A stretch of DNA of 64,000 bases, from positions 434,001-498,000 of the forward strand of contig NZ_PGTX01000001.1 in assembly GCF_002797575.1 (NCBI RefSeq), given 5' to 3'. The notes beneath the pieces were generated by a model that was given only the letters and a program-made list of their open reading frames with translations, searched no databases and had not been told where the DNA came from. The translations under genes and the position numbers were made by a program. This document shows positions 47,239-55,612 of this stretch, piece after piece (the first letter of the stretch is position 1; each line of letters starts with the position of its first letter). This DNA comes from Polynucleobacter brandtiae (lineage in GTDB: Bacteria > Pseudomonadota > Gammaproteobacteria > Burkholderiales > Burkholderiaceae).

Positions 47239-48849
47239 ATGAAAAATCAATCCTTCAATTACATCATCGTAGGTGGAGGCTCTTCTGGCTGCGTTCTAGC
47301 AAATCGTCTATCAGAAGACCCTAAAAATTCAGTATGTCTTATTGAAGCCGGACCTAAAGATCGCTCACCATGGATTCATTTGCCAATCGGTTACGCAAAA
47401 ACCATGTGGGATCCGAAGCTAAATTGGAAATTCCAAACTGAACCAGATCCCGGAATGAATAATCGCCAAATTTATTGGCCCAGAGGAAAAACATTAGGTG
47501 GATCAAGTTCTATTAATGGTTTAATTTTTATTCGCGGTCAAAAGGAAGACTATGATGGCTGGCGCGACCTTGGTAATCCGGGCTGGGGATGGGATGATGT
47601 GCTGCCCTACTTTAAAAAGGCTGAAGGTAATGATCGCTTAGGTGAACCACTGCATTCTCAAGCAGGTCCTCTAAAAGCCTCATCTATACCGAAAAAACAC
47701 CCCCTTGTAGAGGCATTCAAAAAAACTGCCAACCTCATGGGCATACCCAGTACAGATGACTTTAATAATCTCACGCAAGAGGGGGTGGGTTACTATCAAC
47801 TTACCACTAGCAAAGGATTTCGTTGTAGTACTGCGGTGGCCTATCTTAAGCCTGCTAAGACACGTCCAAACCTAACGATTCTGACAAATAGCCAAGCATG
47901 TAGAGTTCTTTTTGAAAATAAAAAAGCGATTGGCATTGAAATAGTTTGCAAAGGAATTAAACAAATCATTCATGCGAGCCATGAAGTAATTCTGAGTGCT
48001 GGAGCGATTCAAAGTCCACAAATTCTACAACTATCCGGAATTGGTCCATCTAAACTTTTAAATCAATTTAATATTCCAGTAATTCAGGATCTTCCTGGTG
48101 TCGGTGAAAATCTACAAGACCATCTTCAATACCGCTTAATTTATGAGCTTAACCAACGTATTTCCACCAATGACCAGCTGTCATCTTGGTTTGGACAATT
48201 AAAGATGGGTCTAGATTGGTTATTATTTCGCGGCGGCCCTCTCTCAATCGGCATCAATCAGGGCGGCCTCTTCACTCGCGTAATGGCCGATTCTAAAACT
48301 CCTGATATTCAATTCCACTTAGCCACTTTATCGGCAGAAATGGCAGGGGGTAAGGTACACCCTTTCTCTGGGTTTACTATGTCGGTATGTCAATTGAGAC
48401 CAGAATCTAGAGGGCATATTCGAATTCAGTCCGCAGACCCCCTAGTACCGCCAAAAATGCTTGCTAACTATCTCGAAACGCAATATGACCGAGATACCAG
48501 TATTGCCGCAATCAAATTCGCTAGAAAATTAGCGCAATCTGAACCTCTTCGCTCTCTCATTACTAGGGAAGTAAAGCCTGCTAATGTTGAATCGGATGCA
48601 GAAATTTTAGAATTCTGTCGAAATAGTGGTGCCACAATATTTCATCCAACTGGCACCTGCCAAATGGGTCCAGATAGCAATCCTATGGCAGTCCTAGACG
48701 CGCACTTACGAGTACGGGGTGTTGAAGGATTACGAGTGGTTGATTGCTCAGCGATGCCCACTCTTCCTTCTGGAAACACTAATTGGCCTGCTGTAATGTT
48801 AGCTGAAAGAGCATCAGATTTAATATTAGGAAAAGTAGGTGCTAATTAA
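47239..48849 (+). CDS. GMC-family alcohol dehydrogenase (choline dehydrogenase-like; IseJ candidate)
   Basis: 536 residues with the FAD-binding IIVGGGSSGCVLANRLSE, WPRGKTLGGSSSINGLIFIRGQ and GAIQSPQILQLSGIG. The C-terminal active site is FHPTGTCQMG (catalytic His) and SGNTNWPAVMLAERASDLI. Such flavoproteins oxidise primary alcohols and pass electrons to the respiratory chain. The isethionate dehydrogenase IseJ of Cupriavidus belongs to this family, and the sulfonate context makes isethionate or a related hydroxysulfonate a reasonable substrate. It starts 6 bases after BKACE and overlaps tauE by one base (TAATG). Confidence 0.88.
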   Translation: MKNQSFNYIIVGGGSSGCVLANRLSEDPKNSVCLIEAGPKDRSPWIHLPIGYAKTMWDPKLNWKFQTEPDPGMNNRQIYWPRGKTLGGSSSINGLIFIRGQKEDYDGWRDLGNPGWGWDDVLPYFKKAEGNDRLGEPLHSQAGPLKASSIPKKHPLVEAFKKTANLMGIPSTDDFNNLTQEGVGYYQLTTSKGFRCSTAVAYLKPAKTRPNLTILTNSQACRVLFENKKAIGIEIVCKGIKQIIHASHEVILSAGAIQSPQILQLSGIGPSKLLNQFNIPVIQDLPGVGENLQDHLQYRLIYELNQRISTNDQLSSWFGQLKMGLDWLLFRGGPLSIGINQGGLFTRVMADSKTPDIQFHLATLSAEMAGGKVHPFSGFTMSVCQLRPESRGHIRIQSADPLVPPKMLANYLETQYDRDTSIAAIKFARKLAQSEPLRSLITREVKPANVESDAEILEFCRNSGATIFHPTGTCQMGPDSNPMAVLDAHLRVRGVEGLRVVDCSAMPTLPSGNTNWPAVMLAERASDLILGKVGAN

Positions 48850-49652
48850 TGCATTACTTCGTGTTCTCAATCATTGGAATAGCGACTGGGTTTTTAATGG
48901 CTATTTTTGGCATTGGTGGTGGTGCTTTTATCGTTCCAGCTTTAGATGTCGCATTTTTAATTGTGCCCAACTTATCACATCCACCTTTCCAGCTGATTGT
49001 CATTGGAAGTTTATGTACTATCGTGATTGGCTCGCTACCAAGGGCAATCAAAGTGGTTAGCGGGCATCAATCAGAAAGAACAACTGCTACCATTCTGATA
49101 TTGAACGCGCTTCCTTTTATTTTATTAGGCAGTTTTCTGGCAACTCAACTGACAGACAACATTCTTCGCCTAGGGTTTTCAGTGACTATAGCCGCTATTG
49201 GTATATGGACACTCATTGGCAAATCACCCACTATCAAGAATTCAGAAAGTATACAAAAATATTCGCCCTGTAAACTTGTTGTAGTTGGAGCGATATCTGG
49301 AATTTCATCCGCACTATTTGGATTGGGTGGAGCAACCCTTCTAATGCCCTTGCTAACAATGTGGGTTGGCTTGCCCATCAGTCTCTGTGTAGATATATCT
49401 ATTTTATTTGTATCAGTAACATCGATAGTAAGCCTAGTTACCTTAAGCTCTGCTTGGATTGGAGTTCATGGGGCAAATAGCATTACCCCTGAAATAATTA
49501 CCCTTATCCTCATTCTAGGAATCAGTGCAGCAATCACGCAAATAATTGCAGCAGGAAAATTAGTTAAGATGAACAATCAACTAAGACAGAAATTACTCGG
49601 AGGCTACCTTATTATTTTGTCTTTATGGGTCATAGCTCGTGCGCTTATTTAA
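48849..49652 (+). CDS. tauE: TauE/SafE-family exporter
   Basis: 267 residues with about eight membrane helices in two similar halves (FLMAIFGIGGGAFIVPAL and SSALFGLGGATLLMPLLTM are the paired motifs). TauE/SafE proteins export sulfite or sulfoacetate. In taurine and isethionate degraders, TauE removes sulfite made by Xsc. Coupling to the GMC gene (TAATG) and the surrounding genes support a sulfite or sulfonate role. The 3' end overlaps the convergent ligase gene by 4 bases. Confidence 0.85.
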   Translation: MHYFVFSIIGIATGFLMAIFGIGGGAFIVPALDVAFLIVPNLSHPPFQLIVIGSLCTIVIGSLPRAIKVVSGHQSERTTATILILNALPFILLGSFLATQLTDNILRLGFSVTIAAIGIWTLIGKSPTIKNSESIQKYSPCKLVVVGAISGISSALFGLGGATLLMPLLTMWVGLPISLCVDISILFVSVTSIVSLVTLSSAWIGVHGANSITPEIITLILILGISAAITQIIAAGKLVKMNNQLRQKLLGGYLIILSLWVIARALI

Positions 49653-51184
49653 GTATTTTGTAAAACTAAATCCAGTAATTTTAAGCGCTGCACCTTGCCT
49701 GAGGGGCCTCTTGGTAGCTCATCCATAAATAAGATGGTTTTAGGAGTTCTAAACTTTCCTAGCTCCTGTAAGCAAAAAGTGCGCATCTCCTCTTCTGAGC
49801 AATTCATATCTGGTTTTAAGATAATACAAGCCATAATTTCTTGACCATAATTTTTATCAGGAATGCCAACCGCAGCTACATCTAATACCGCAGGATGTTT
49901 CAAAATAACTTCATCAATTTCTCGAGGAGCTATATTTTCGCCCCCTTTAATAATTAATTCTTTCAGACGCCCGGTAATAAAATAAAAACCTTGTTCATCA
50001 CGCAGTCCTAAATCACCGGTTTTAAGCCAGCCCTCACTATCAAAGGCCTTAGCAGTTTCAGCCTCCGCTTTGTAATATGCATCCAAAACATTCCCGCCAC
50101 GTAAGCAGATCTCGCCAACAGTATTATTTTCGAGCATCATTCCACTAGGGTCTATTACCTTTGCCTCAACTCCGCACGGTAAACCTGGGCTGCCATAACG
50201 CCTACTTTCATCATGGGGATTACAAAATACCATTGAAGCAGATTCGGTCATACCCATACCTTCAATCACAGTAATTCCGAACAAATTCTCGAACTCATGA
50301 TGGTGCTCAGGTGGGAGGGGTGCAGATGCTGAACGCCCAAAACGAATGTGCTGCAGATCTTCACGAGAGGGTATCTTACCCCCACTTTTTGCAGCATTAA
50401 TTAAATAGGCAATAATTGTGGGGACCATATTGATCCAAGTACAACGATATTCTATTGCGAGATTCCACCAATTTGATGCCGAGAAAGAGTGTGGCGCTAC
50501 AACTGCTCCACCTGAAACAAAAGGAGTGATAGTAGAAATGACTTGACCATTGATATGGTAGATGGGCAGTGAGCTCAGAACAGTATCGGCCTGAGTTAAA
50601 GAGTGCCAAGCCGCCATTGATCGAGCGGCATGCAATAAATTAGCGTGGGTAAGCAAAACACCTTTTGGTGTTCCGGTAGTCCCAGATGTGTACATTAGTA
50701 ATGCTGGTTGAGAAGATCTCACATTTGGAAGAACGCCCTCCTGACAATCCATAAATGGTCCGACTGGGGCATCAGGGTCCAACTCAACTACAACAAACTG
50801 TCTCTTAGTTTTTTCTAAGGCAGCAAATAAGCTAGTTTTTTTGTCGGGCGAGTAAAACAAGAGCTCAATATCACTGTGATCTAAGACCCAAGCCAATTGA
50901 TCTATAGGTGCTAATAGGTTAAGGGGAGTAATTACTCGACCACATGACATTGCCGCAATAAATATCGTGGATGTTTGGCGACCATTTTGCATAAACAAGC
51001 CGACGTGCCCATGCTCACTAATACGTGATTGATCTAACCAAGTTGAAAAGCAGCGCGCTTCTTTTGCCAGTTGTGCATAACTTAAAGTTACCTTTGTCTC
51101 AGGAGCAAATAAAAAAGTTTTACTCCCCTGAATTTTTTCCCAATGCAGCAACACCTCACCCAAACTATGGCAAGCAATAGTCAT
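49649..51184 (-). CDS. AMP-forming acyl-CoA ligase (SauT-like candidate)
   Basis: 511 residues of the ANL superfamily. The P-loop motif is LMYTSGTTGTPKGVLLTH, then GMTESAS, the hinge and SGDLG-type TGDLGLRDEQGFYFITGR, and the catalytic Lys in LPRGPSGKVQR. It activates a carboxylate as adenylate and transfers it to CoA. Its operon partner is an acylating aldehyde dehydrogenase, the same pairing as sauT and sauS for sulfoacetate in Cupriavidus necator, so sulfoacetate is the favoured substrate. Specificity cannot be proven by reading. Confidence 0.8.
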   Translation of the reverse strand: MTIACHSLGEVLLHWEKIQGSKTFLFAPETKVTLSYAQLAKEARCFSTWLDQSRISEHGHVGLFMQNGRQTSTIFIAAMSCGRVITPLNLLAPIDQLAWVLDHSDIELLFYSPDKKTSLFAALEKTKRQFVVVELDPDAPVGPFMDCQEGVLPNVRSSQPALLMYTSGTTGTPKGVLLTHANLLHAARSMAAWHSLTQADTVLSSLPIYHINGQVISTITPFVSGGAVVAPHSFSASNWWNLAIEYRCTWINMVPTIIAYLINAAKSGGKIPSREDLQHIRFGRSASAPLPPEHHHEFENLFGITVIEGMGMTESASMVFCNPHDESRRYGSPGLPCGVEAKVIDPSGMMLENNTVGEICLRGGNVLDAYYKAEAETAKAFDSEGWLKTGDLGLRDEQGFYFITGRLKELIIKGGENIAPREIDEVILKHPAVLDVAAVGIPDKNYGQEIMACIILKPDMNCSEEEMRTFCLQELGKFRTPKTILFMDELPRGPSGKVQRLKLLDLVLQNT

Positions 51185-51238
51185 GATCGTCTTTTTTAAA
51201 TTTTAGCAATTGCTAAACAGGTAGTTATAAATAAAGAA

Positions 51239-52645
51239 TTAAGACTGAGGAAAACGGCTGAAATACCCTTTAAGCAAATCCTCTACCTTGGGAACCTTCT
51301 CAGCAATCGGTCTAACCACCCTAGTAATATTAAGATAATGACGATAGGTCATATTGTCGGAGAAATTATTTTTCCCCCAAGTACCACACCCCATAGACAG
51401 AGAAAATGGCAGGCCATTCTCAAAACTACCCCCTGTTGCAACAGTGTGGGCTTGATTAACAATAATACGCGCGACGGGCAATTGCTGGGCGAGTGAGGCT
51501 GCACGACTCTCCATGATATCTCCAGATTGAGAGGTATGAAGTCCAACAGAGTGTCCTGCACCTTGGAAGGAGTACACATTAGAAATTAATGATTTTGCTG
51601 ACTCAAAATTTTCTACTTTCCACACAGTGAGGACTGGACTAAGTTTCTCTCCAGAAAATGGCGCTGAGGGGCCAAAACCTTCTTCCTCAACCATAAAAAA
51701 TTTAGCTGATTTTGCCTTAGGATTTTGTAATTGAGCTCGCTCTGCTATAACAGCTGGACTCTGGGCAGTTAGAGTAGATGTTAACTTACCGTTATAAAAC
51801 ATGACTTCATGCAAGCGTTTTTTATCCGCGACATCCAGCATTAGTCCACCAACAGCCTCTAAAGCAGCGATTGCTTGGTCATATACAGGGGCACAAATAA
51901 CCACACCGTTTTCACTAGAGCAACTGGTTGCATTGTCAAAAGTCTTTGATATTAAGATCTTATTTGCCGCACTAGCTAACTCTGCATACTCATCGATGAT
52001 AACTAAGACATTACCAGCCCCAACACCAAACGCAGGTGTACCGCAAGTGTAAGCAGCTCGAATATTTGCTTGTGAGCCCGTAGCAACCACTAGGTCTGCT
52101 AGACGCATTAATTCATTTGTAGAGTCTTTTGTAATAGGGGAAGGTAACATTTGCACTAAATCACGCGGGGCATTTACCTGATCAAGCTGGTGATGCACAA
52201 ATTCTAAGAGTCGTGCACAGGTCGACATCCCCTTAGGAGAAGGTGCAACTACTACAGCATTACGACATTTCAAGGCATTCAGAATTTTATTAATAGGAGT
52301 GGCTCCCGGATTCGTGGAGGGTGTAATAGCGGCAACTACACCAACTGGGCGGCCATACTCCGTCAGTCCTGTCTTTAAATCTTCAGAAATTACCCCAACT
52401 GTCTTAGCATGACTTAAGTCCCTAACAAGACCCAGTGTTTTGCGAAAGTTTTTCTTAAACTTGTCTGCAACATCACCAAGTCCAGTATCCTTAACTGCTA
52501 ACTCTGCAAGCTCTTGATTGCGCTTGGGCTCTAAAATTGCCCATGCGACTGCTTCTACTACTAAATCCACCTGCGCTTGGCTAAATTGCTCATAAACCTT
52601 CTGGGCTGCACGCCCTTTCTCAACAATGCTTTCTACTGGTGTCAT
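51239..52645 (-). CDS. sauS: Acylating aldehyde dehydrogenase (sulfoacetaldehyde dehydrogenase SauS-like)
   Basis: 468 residues of the CoA-acylating aldehyde dehydrogenase group. The catalytic Cys is in NATSCSSENGVV (about residue 242), with TPSTNPGATPINKI and ATGSQANIRAAY cofactor regions. SauS reduces sulfoacetyl-CoA to sulfoacetaldehyde, the substrate of Xsc, which is encoded 8 kb away. The order bug - sauS-like - ligase on one strand supports a sulfoacetate pathway. Ethanolamine or acetaldehyde dehydrogenase activity is the alternative, but no microcompartment genes are present. Confidence 0.82.
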   Translation of the reverse strand: MTPVESIVEKGRAAQKVYEQFSQAQVDLVVEAVAWAILEPKRNQELAELAVKDTGLGDVADKFKKNFRKTLGLVRDLSHAKTVGVISEDLKTGLTEYGRPVGVVAAITPSTNPGATPINKILNALKCRNAVVVAPSPKGMSTCARLLEFVHHQLDQVNAPRDLVQMLPSPITKDSTNELMRLADLVVATGSQANIRAAYTCGTPAFGVGAGNVLVIIDEYAELASAANKILISKTFDNATSCSSENGVVICAPVYDQAIAALEAVGGLMLDVADKKRLHEVMFYNGKLTSTLTAQSPAVIAERAQLQNPKAKSAKFFMVEEEGFGPSAPFSGEKLSPVLTVWKVENFESAKSLISNVYSFQGAGHSVGLHTSQSGDIMESRAASLAQQLPVARIIVNQAHTVATGGSFENGLPFSLSMGCGTWGKNNFSDNMTYRHYLNITRVVRPIAEKVPKVEDLLKGYFSRFPQS

Positions 52646-52686
52646 GGCTTTTCTTTGTTAGGAATTTCTTTTGGGGTTGCAGTAAA

Positions 52687-53661
52687 TTATTCGGCTTTGA
52701 TGCTGGCTTCTTTAGTTACTTTTTTCCATTTAACTAGTTCTTTTGTAACTATCGTACCCAGTTGAGCTGGAGTGCTGCCTACTGCTTCTGCGCCTTGCGC
52801 AATCAGTTTTTCTTTGACGTTTGGCTCAGATAAAACTTTGATGGTAGCTTTATTCAGCCTATCGACAATAATCTGGGGGGTTTTTGCTGGCACAAACATA
52901 GCGTACCAAGAGTCCACCTCATAATCCTTAAAGCCCAATTCGGCCATTGTTGGTACTTCCGGAAAAACTGGGGAACGCTTCACTGTTGATACAGCCAGGG
53001 CACGTAACTTGCCAGTCTTAACATAATTAGCTGCTGCTGGGATTGACACCCATAACAGCGGAACCTGCCCTGCAATGACATCTGTAATTGCAGGGCCACC
53101 GCCTCGATACGGAATATGCATCATATTTACGCCTGCAGAGTTGGCCATCATTGCTCCGGCCAAGTGTCCTGGAGAGCCATTACCTACAGATGCATATGAA
53201 ACTGCATCCGGTTTGGTTTTAGCCATATCAATCACTTCTTTAACTGTCTTAGCTGGAAAATCTGGGTTGGCCACTAAGATCTGCGGTAGTGAGGCCACCA
53301 AAGATACCGGCAAGAAATCTTTTTCAGTGTCAAATGCCAACTTTGGATAAATAGCCGGATTGATTGTGTGTGAAGAAAGAGTAAACAGAACTGTATAACC
53401 ATCCGCTGGCGACTTTGCTGCAATGTCAGTTCCAATGGAGCCGCCTGCCCCACCCCGATTGTCAATAATAACTTGCTGCCCCAAAGCTTGACTTAAGGGC
53501 TCTTGCATAATTCGCGCAATGACATCAGTCCCACCACCAGGTGGATAAGGCACGATAAATTTTATGGGCTTAGTTGGCCAAGCCTGAGCATTAACAGCCT
53601 GAATAAAACCAAATGAGAGCACCCACACAACAGTAGCGACCAGTATATTGTTTATACGCAT
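52687..53661 (-). CDS. Bug/TctC-type periplasmic binding protein
   Basis: 324 residues with a signal peptide (NNILVATVVWVLSFGFIQAVNAQ) and the Bug signature WPTKPIKFIVPYPPGGGTDVIARIM, GYTVLFTLSSHTINPAIY and GNGSPGHLAGAMM. These proteins bind carboxylates and are very numerous in Burkholderiales. No TctA or TctB membrane partner is next to it, so it may share a transporter or act as a sensor. AAGGAG lies upstream of the ATG. It is the first gene of the bug-sauS-ligase operon. Confidence 0.9.
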   Translation of the reverse strand: MRINNILVATVVWVLSFGFIQAVNAQAWPTKPIKFIVPYPPGGGTDVIARIMQEPLSQALGQQVIIDNRGGAGGSIGTDIAAKSPADGYTVLFTLSSHTINPAIYPKLAFDTEKDFLPVSLVASLPQILVANPDFPAKTVKEVIDMAKTKPDAVSYASVGNGSPGHLAGAMMANSAGVNMMHIPYRGGGPAITDVIAGQVPLLWVSIPAAANYVKTGKLRALAVSTVKRSPVFPEVPTMAELGFKDYEVDSWYAMFVPAKTPQIIVDRLNKATIKVLSEPNVKEKLIAQGAEAVGSTPAQLGTIVTKELVKWKKVTKEASIKAE

Positions 53662-53744
53662 GACCTTATCTCCTTTTGAGTTATGTACTAGACTTATATT
53701 AGTCTTTTTTATGTACTTTACAAAGGATATTCCATCTTACTGAA

Positions 53745-53761
53745 CGGAACAAGTTGTTTCG
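53745..53761. promoter_or_regulatory. Candidate IclR operator between bug and iclR2
   Basis: CGGAACAAGTTGTTTCG is an imperfect palindrome lying in the divergent promoter region, 84 bases before the bug start. It shares GGAACnAnTTGTT with the palindrome in front of xsc. Confidence 0.5.
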
Positions 53762-53852
53762 TATTAGTAAAAATACTTACATTTTTCCTTTTAATAACTG
53801 CTTAACTCCATTAGAATGAACAAAACGACACAATTCATGAGATCTAAAACCC

Positions 53853-54653
53853 ATGCTTGATTTAGAAGTTAACGACCAGTTTGATGTAGCAAGAAGGGAT
53901 GCTTCTAGTGAAAACTCCTCAATGCTTAAGGGGGTCGTCATTCTAGAGGCCCTAGTTGGCTTAAAACAACCGGCAACCCTAGCCCAGCTAATGGTAATTA
54001 CAGGGATGCCAAAGGCCTCCCTTCATAGGACATTGGCTATTTTTGAAGAAGCAAGTTTGGTCGCCAGAGAACCCGGGGGAAGAACGTATGCCCCCGGCCA
54101 GCGTTTATCAACGCTAGCAATATCCACGCTTACCCATGATTCAGCCTCTGCAATAAGACATACCATCCTACGAAAGCTAGTGTCAGACCTCGGGGAAACT
54201 TGCAATCTCGCGGTTCTTAGGCGCGGTGAACTGTTTTACCTCGACAGAGTTGAAGCAAATTGGGCCCTACGCTTACATTTGCCTCCGGGAACAGTGCTGC
54301 CACCCCATTGCAGCGCAAGTGGAAAACTTTTACTGGCCTTCAAATCTGCGGATGAACGCTCTAGAATTCTAGAAAATTTACCTCTTGAACAATTTACTCA
54401 TAGAACAATCACCGATCATCATTTGCTAGAGTCTGAGCTTGAGAGGATTGTTTCTACAGGCTATGCTGTTGATAATGAAGAATATGTTTTGGGTGTTTCC
54501 TGTGTTGCCGTTCCAGTCCGAGACTCCATGGGTGAAGTTGTAGCAGCTATTGCGGTTCATGCTGCTACAGCAAGACTCCCCCTCAATCAGGCAATGGAGC
54601 ATATCCCTAAACTCAAAGAAGCTGCAGCGCAAATTTCTCGAACACTGTCTTAA
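53853..54653 (+). CDS. IclR-family regulator 2
   Basis: 266 residues with an N-terminal winged helix (about 25-90, LEALVGLKQPATLAQLMVITGMPKASLHRTLAIFEE) and an effector domain with PPGTVLPPHCSASGKLLLAF. It is divergent from the bug-sauS-ligase operon and 40 bases upstream of pta-soeABC. It is therefore the likely local regulator of the sulfoacetaldehyde genes, and the shared palindromes suggest that xsc is also a target. Confidence 0.92.
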   Translation: MLDLEVNDQFDVARRDASSENSSMLKGVVILEALVGLKQPATLAQLMVITGMPKASLHRTLAIFEEASLVAREPGGRTYAPGQRLSTLAISTLTHDSASAIRHTILRKLVSDLGETCNLAVLRRGELFYLDRVEANWALRLHLPPGTVLPPHCSASGKLLLAFKSADERSRILENLPLEQFTHRTITDHHLLESELERIVSTGYAVDNEEYVLGVSCVAVPVRDSMGEVVAAIAVHAATARLPLNQAMEHIPKLKEAAAQISRTLS

Positions 54654-54693
54654 TTAAGTGTTGGAGCGATAACCTTCAAGGATTGAACTCAAA

Positions 54694-55608
54694 GTGGAAT
54701 ACCCCCTATTAGAAAAAATCATCGAGGAGGCTAAGGGCGATCTCCCTTTAGGAGTAGTCTATCCCCTAAGCATTCCCGCCTTAGAGACGGTTGCCGAACT
54801 CATTAAAAAGAGTTTATGTAGCCCCGTTTTAATTGGCCCAATAGGCCCCATCTTGGAACTTGCTGCGAGCGCCAAAATTTCACTTGATGGCGCACTAACG
54901 GTAGACACACCCGATGACCCAATATTGGCAACTAAAAAAGCAGTCGAAATGGTGAAAGATGGGAAAGTATTAGCCTTAATGAAAGGCTCCCTACATACCG
55001 AGGAACTCATGGGGCCGATTGTTAGTAGGGATGGATTGCGCACAGACAAGCGTATTAGTCATCTCTTTTTATTTGAACTAACTCACTACCATAAGCTAAT
55101 TGGAATAAGCGATGCAGTTGTCAACATTGCGCCCAATGCTGCACTCAAACGTGAAATACTATTCAATAGCTTAAGCGCTCTCAAAAAACTGGGGATAAGT
55201 AATGCCAAGGTAGCCTTGATTGCGGCAACCGAAGTGATTAACCTGGCAATGCAATCGACTACTGATGCAAAAGAAATCGTTGACGAGCATCTAACTAATC
55301 CTATTTTTCCTGGGGCAATCATTGAAGGCCCATTTGGTTTTGATAACGCCATCTCAGCGGAATCAGCTAAGATTAAGGGAATTTCATCCCAGGTAGCTGG
55401 CGATCCAGATTTACTTTTAGTCCCCGACCTACAGGTCGGAAATATTCTTTATAAATCCTTTGTTTACATGGCGGGAGCTGAATGTGCTGGAGCAATTCTA
55501 GGCGCTCAAGTTCCTATTGTCCTGACCTCTAGGTCTGACTCTGTTTTTTCAAGAGTTGCATCTACTGCGATGGCTATTCTTCTTGCTAAAAATCTAAATT
55601 CTAAGTAA
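54694..55608 (+). CDS. pta: Phosphate acetyltransferase-like enzyme (Pta/Ptb family)
   Basis: 304 residues of the phosphate acetyl/butyryltransferase family (PVLIGPIGPILELA, ALMKGSLHTEELM, AECAGAILGAQVPIVLTSRSDS). It begins with GTG. In sulfonate degraders Pta turns the acetyl phosphate made by Xsc into acetyl-CoA, and Xsc is encoded downstream in this window. The protein lacks the large N-terminal domain of enteric Pta and resembles the short single-domain form. Bifunctional hydratase fusion is absent. Phosphate butyryltransferase is the alternative. Confidence 0.85.
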   Translation: MEYPLLEKIIEEAKGDLPLGVVYPLSIPALETVAELIKKSLCSPVLIGPIGPILELAASAKISLDGALTVDTPDDPILATKKAVEMVKDGKVLALMKGSLHTEELMGPIVSRDGLRTDKRISHLFLFELTHYHKLIGISDAVVNIAPNAALKREILFNSLSALKKLGISNAKVALIAATEVINLAMQSTTDAKEIVDEHLTNPIFPGAIIEGPFGFDNAISAESAKIKGISSQVAGDPDLLLVPDLQVGNILYKSFVYMAGAECAGAILGAQVPIVLTSRSDSVFSRVASTAMAILLAKNLNSK

Positions 55609-55612
55609 AACT

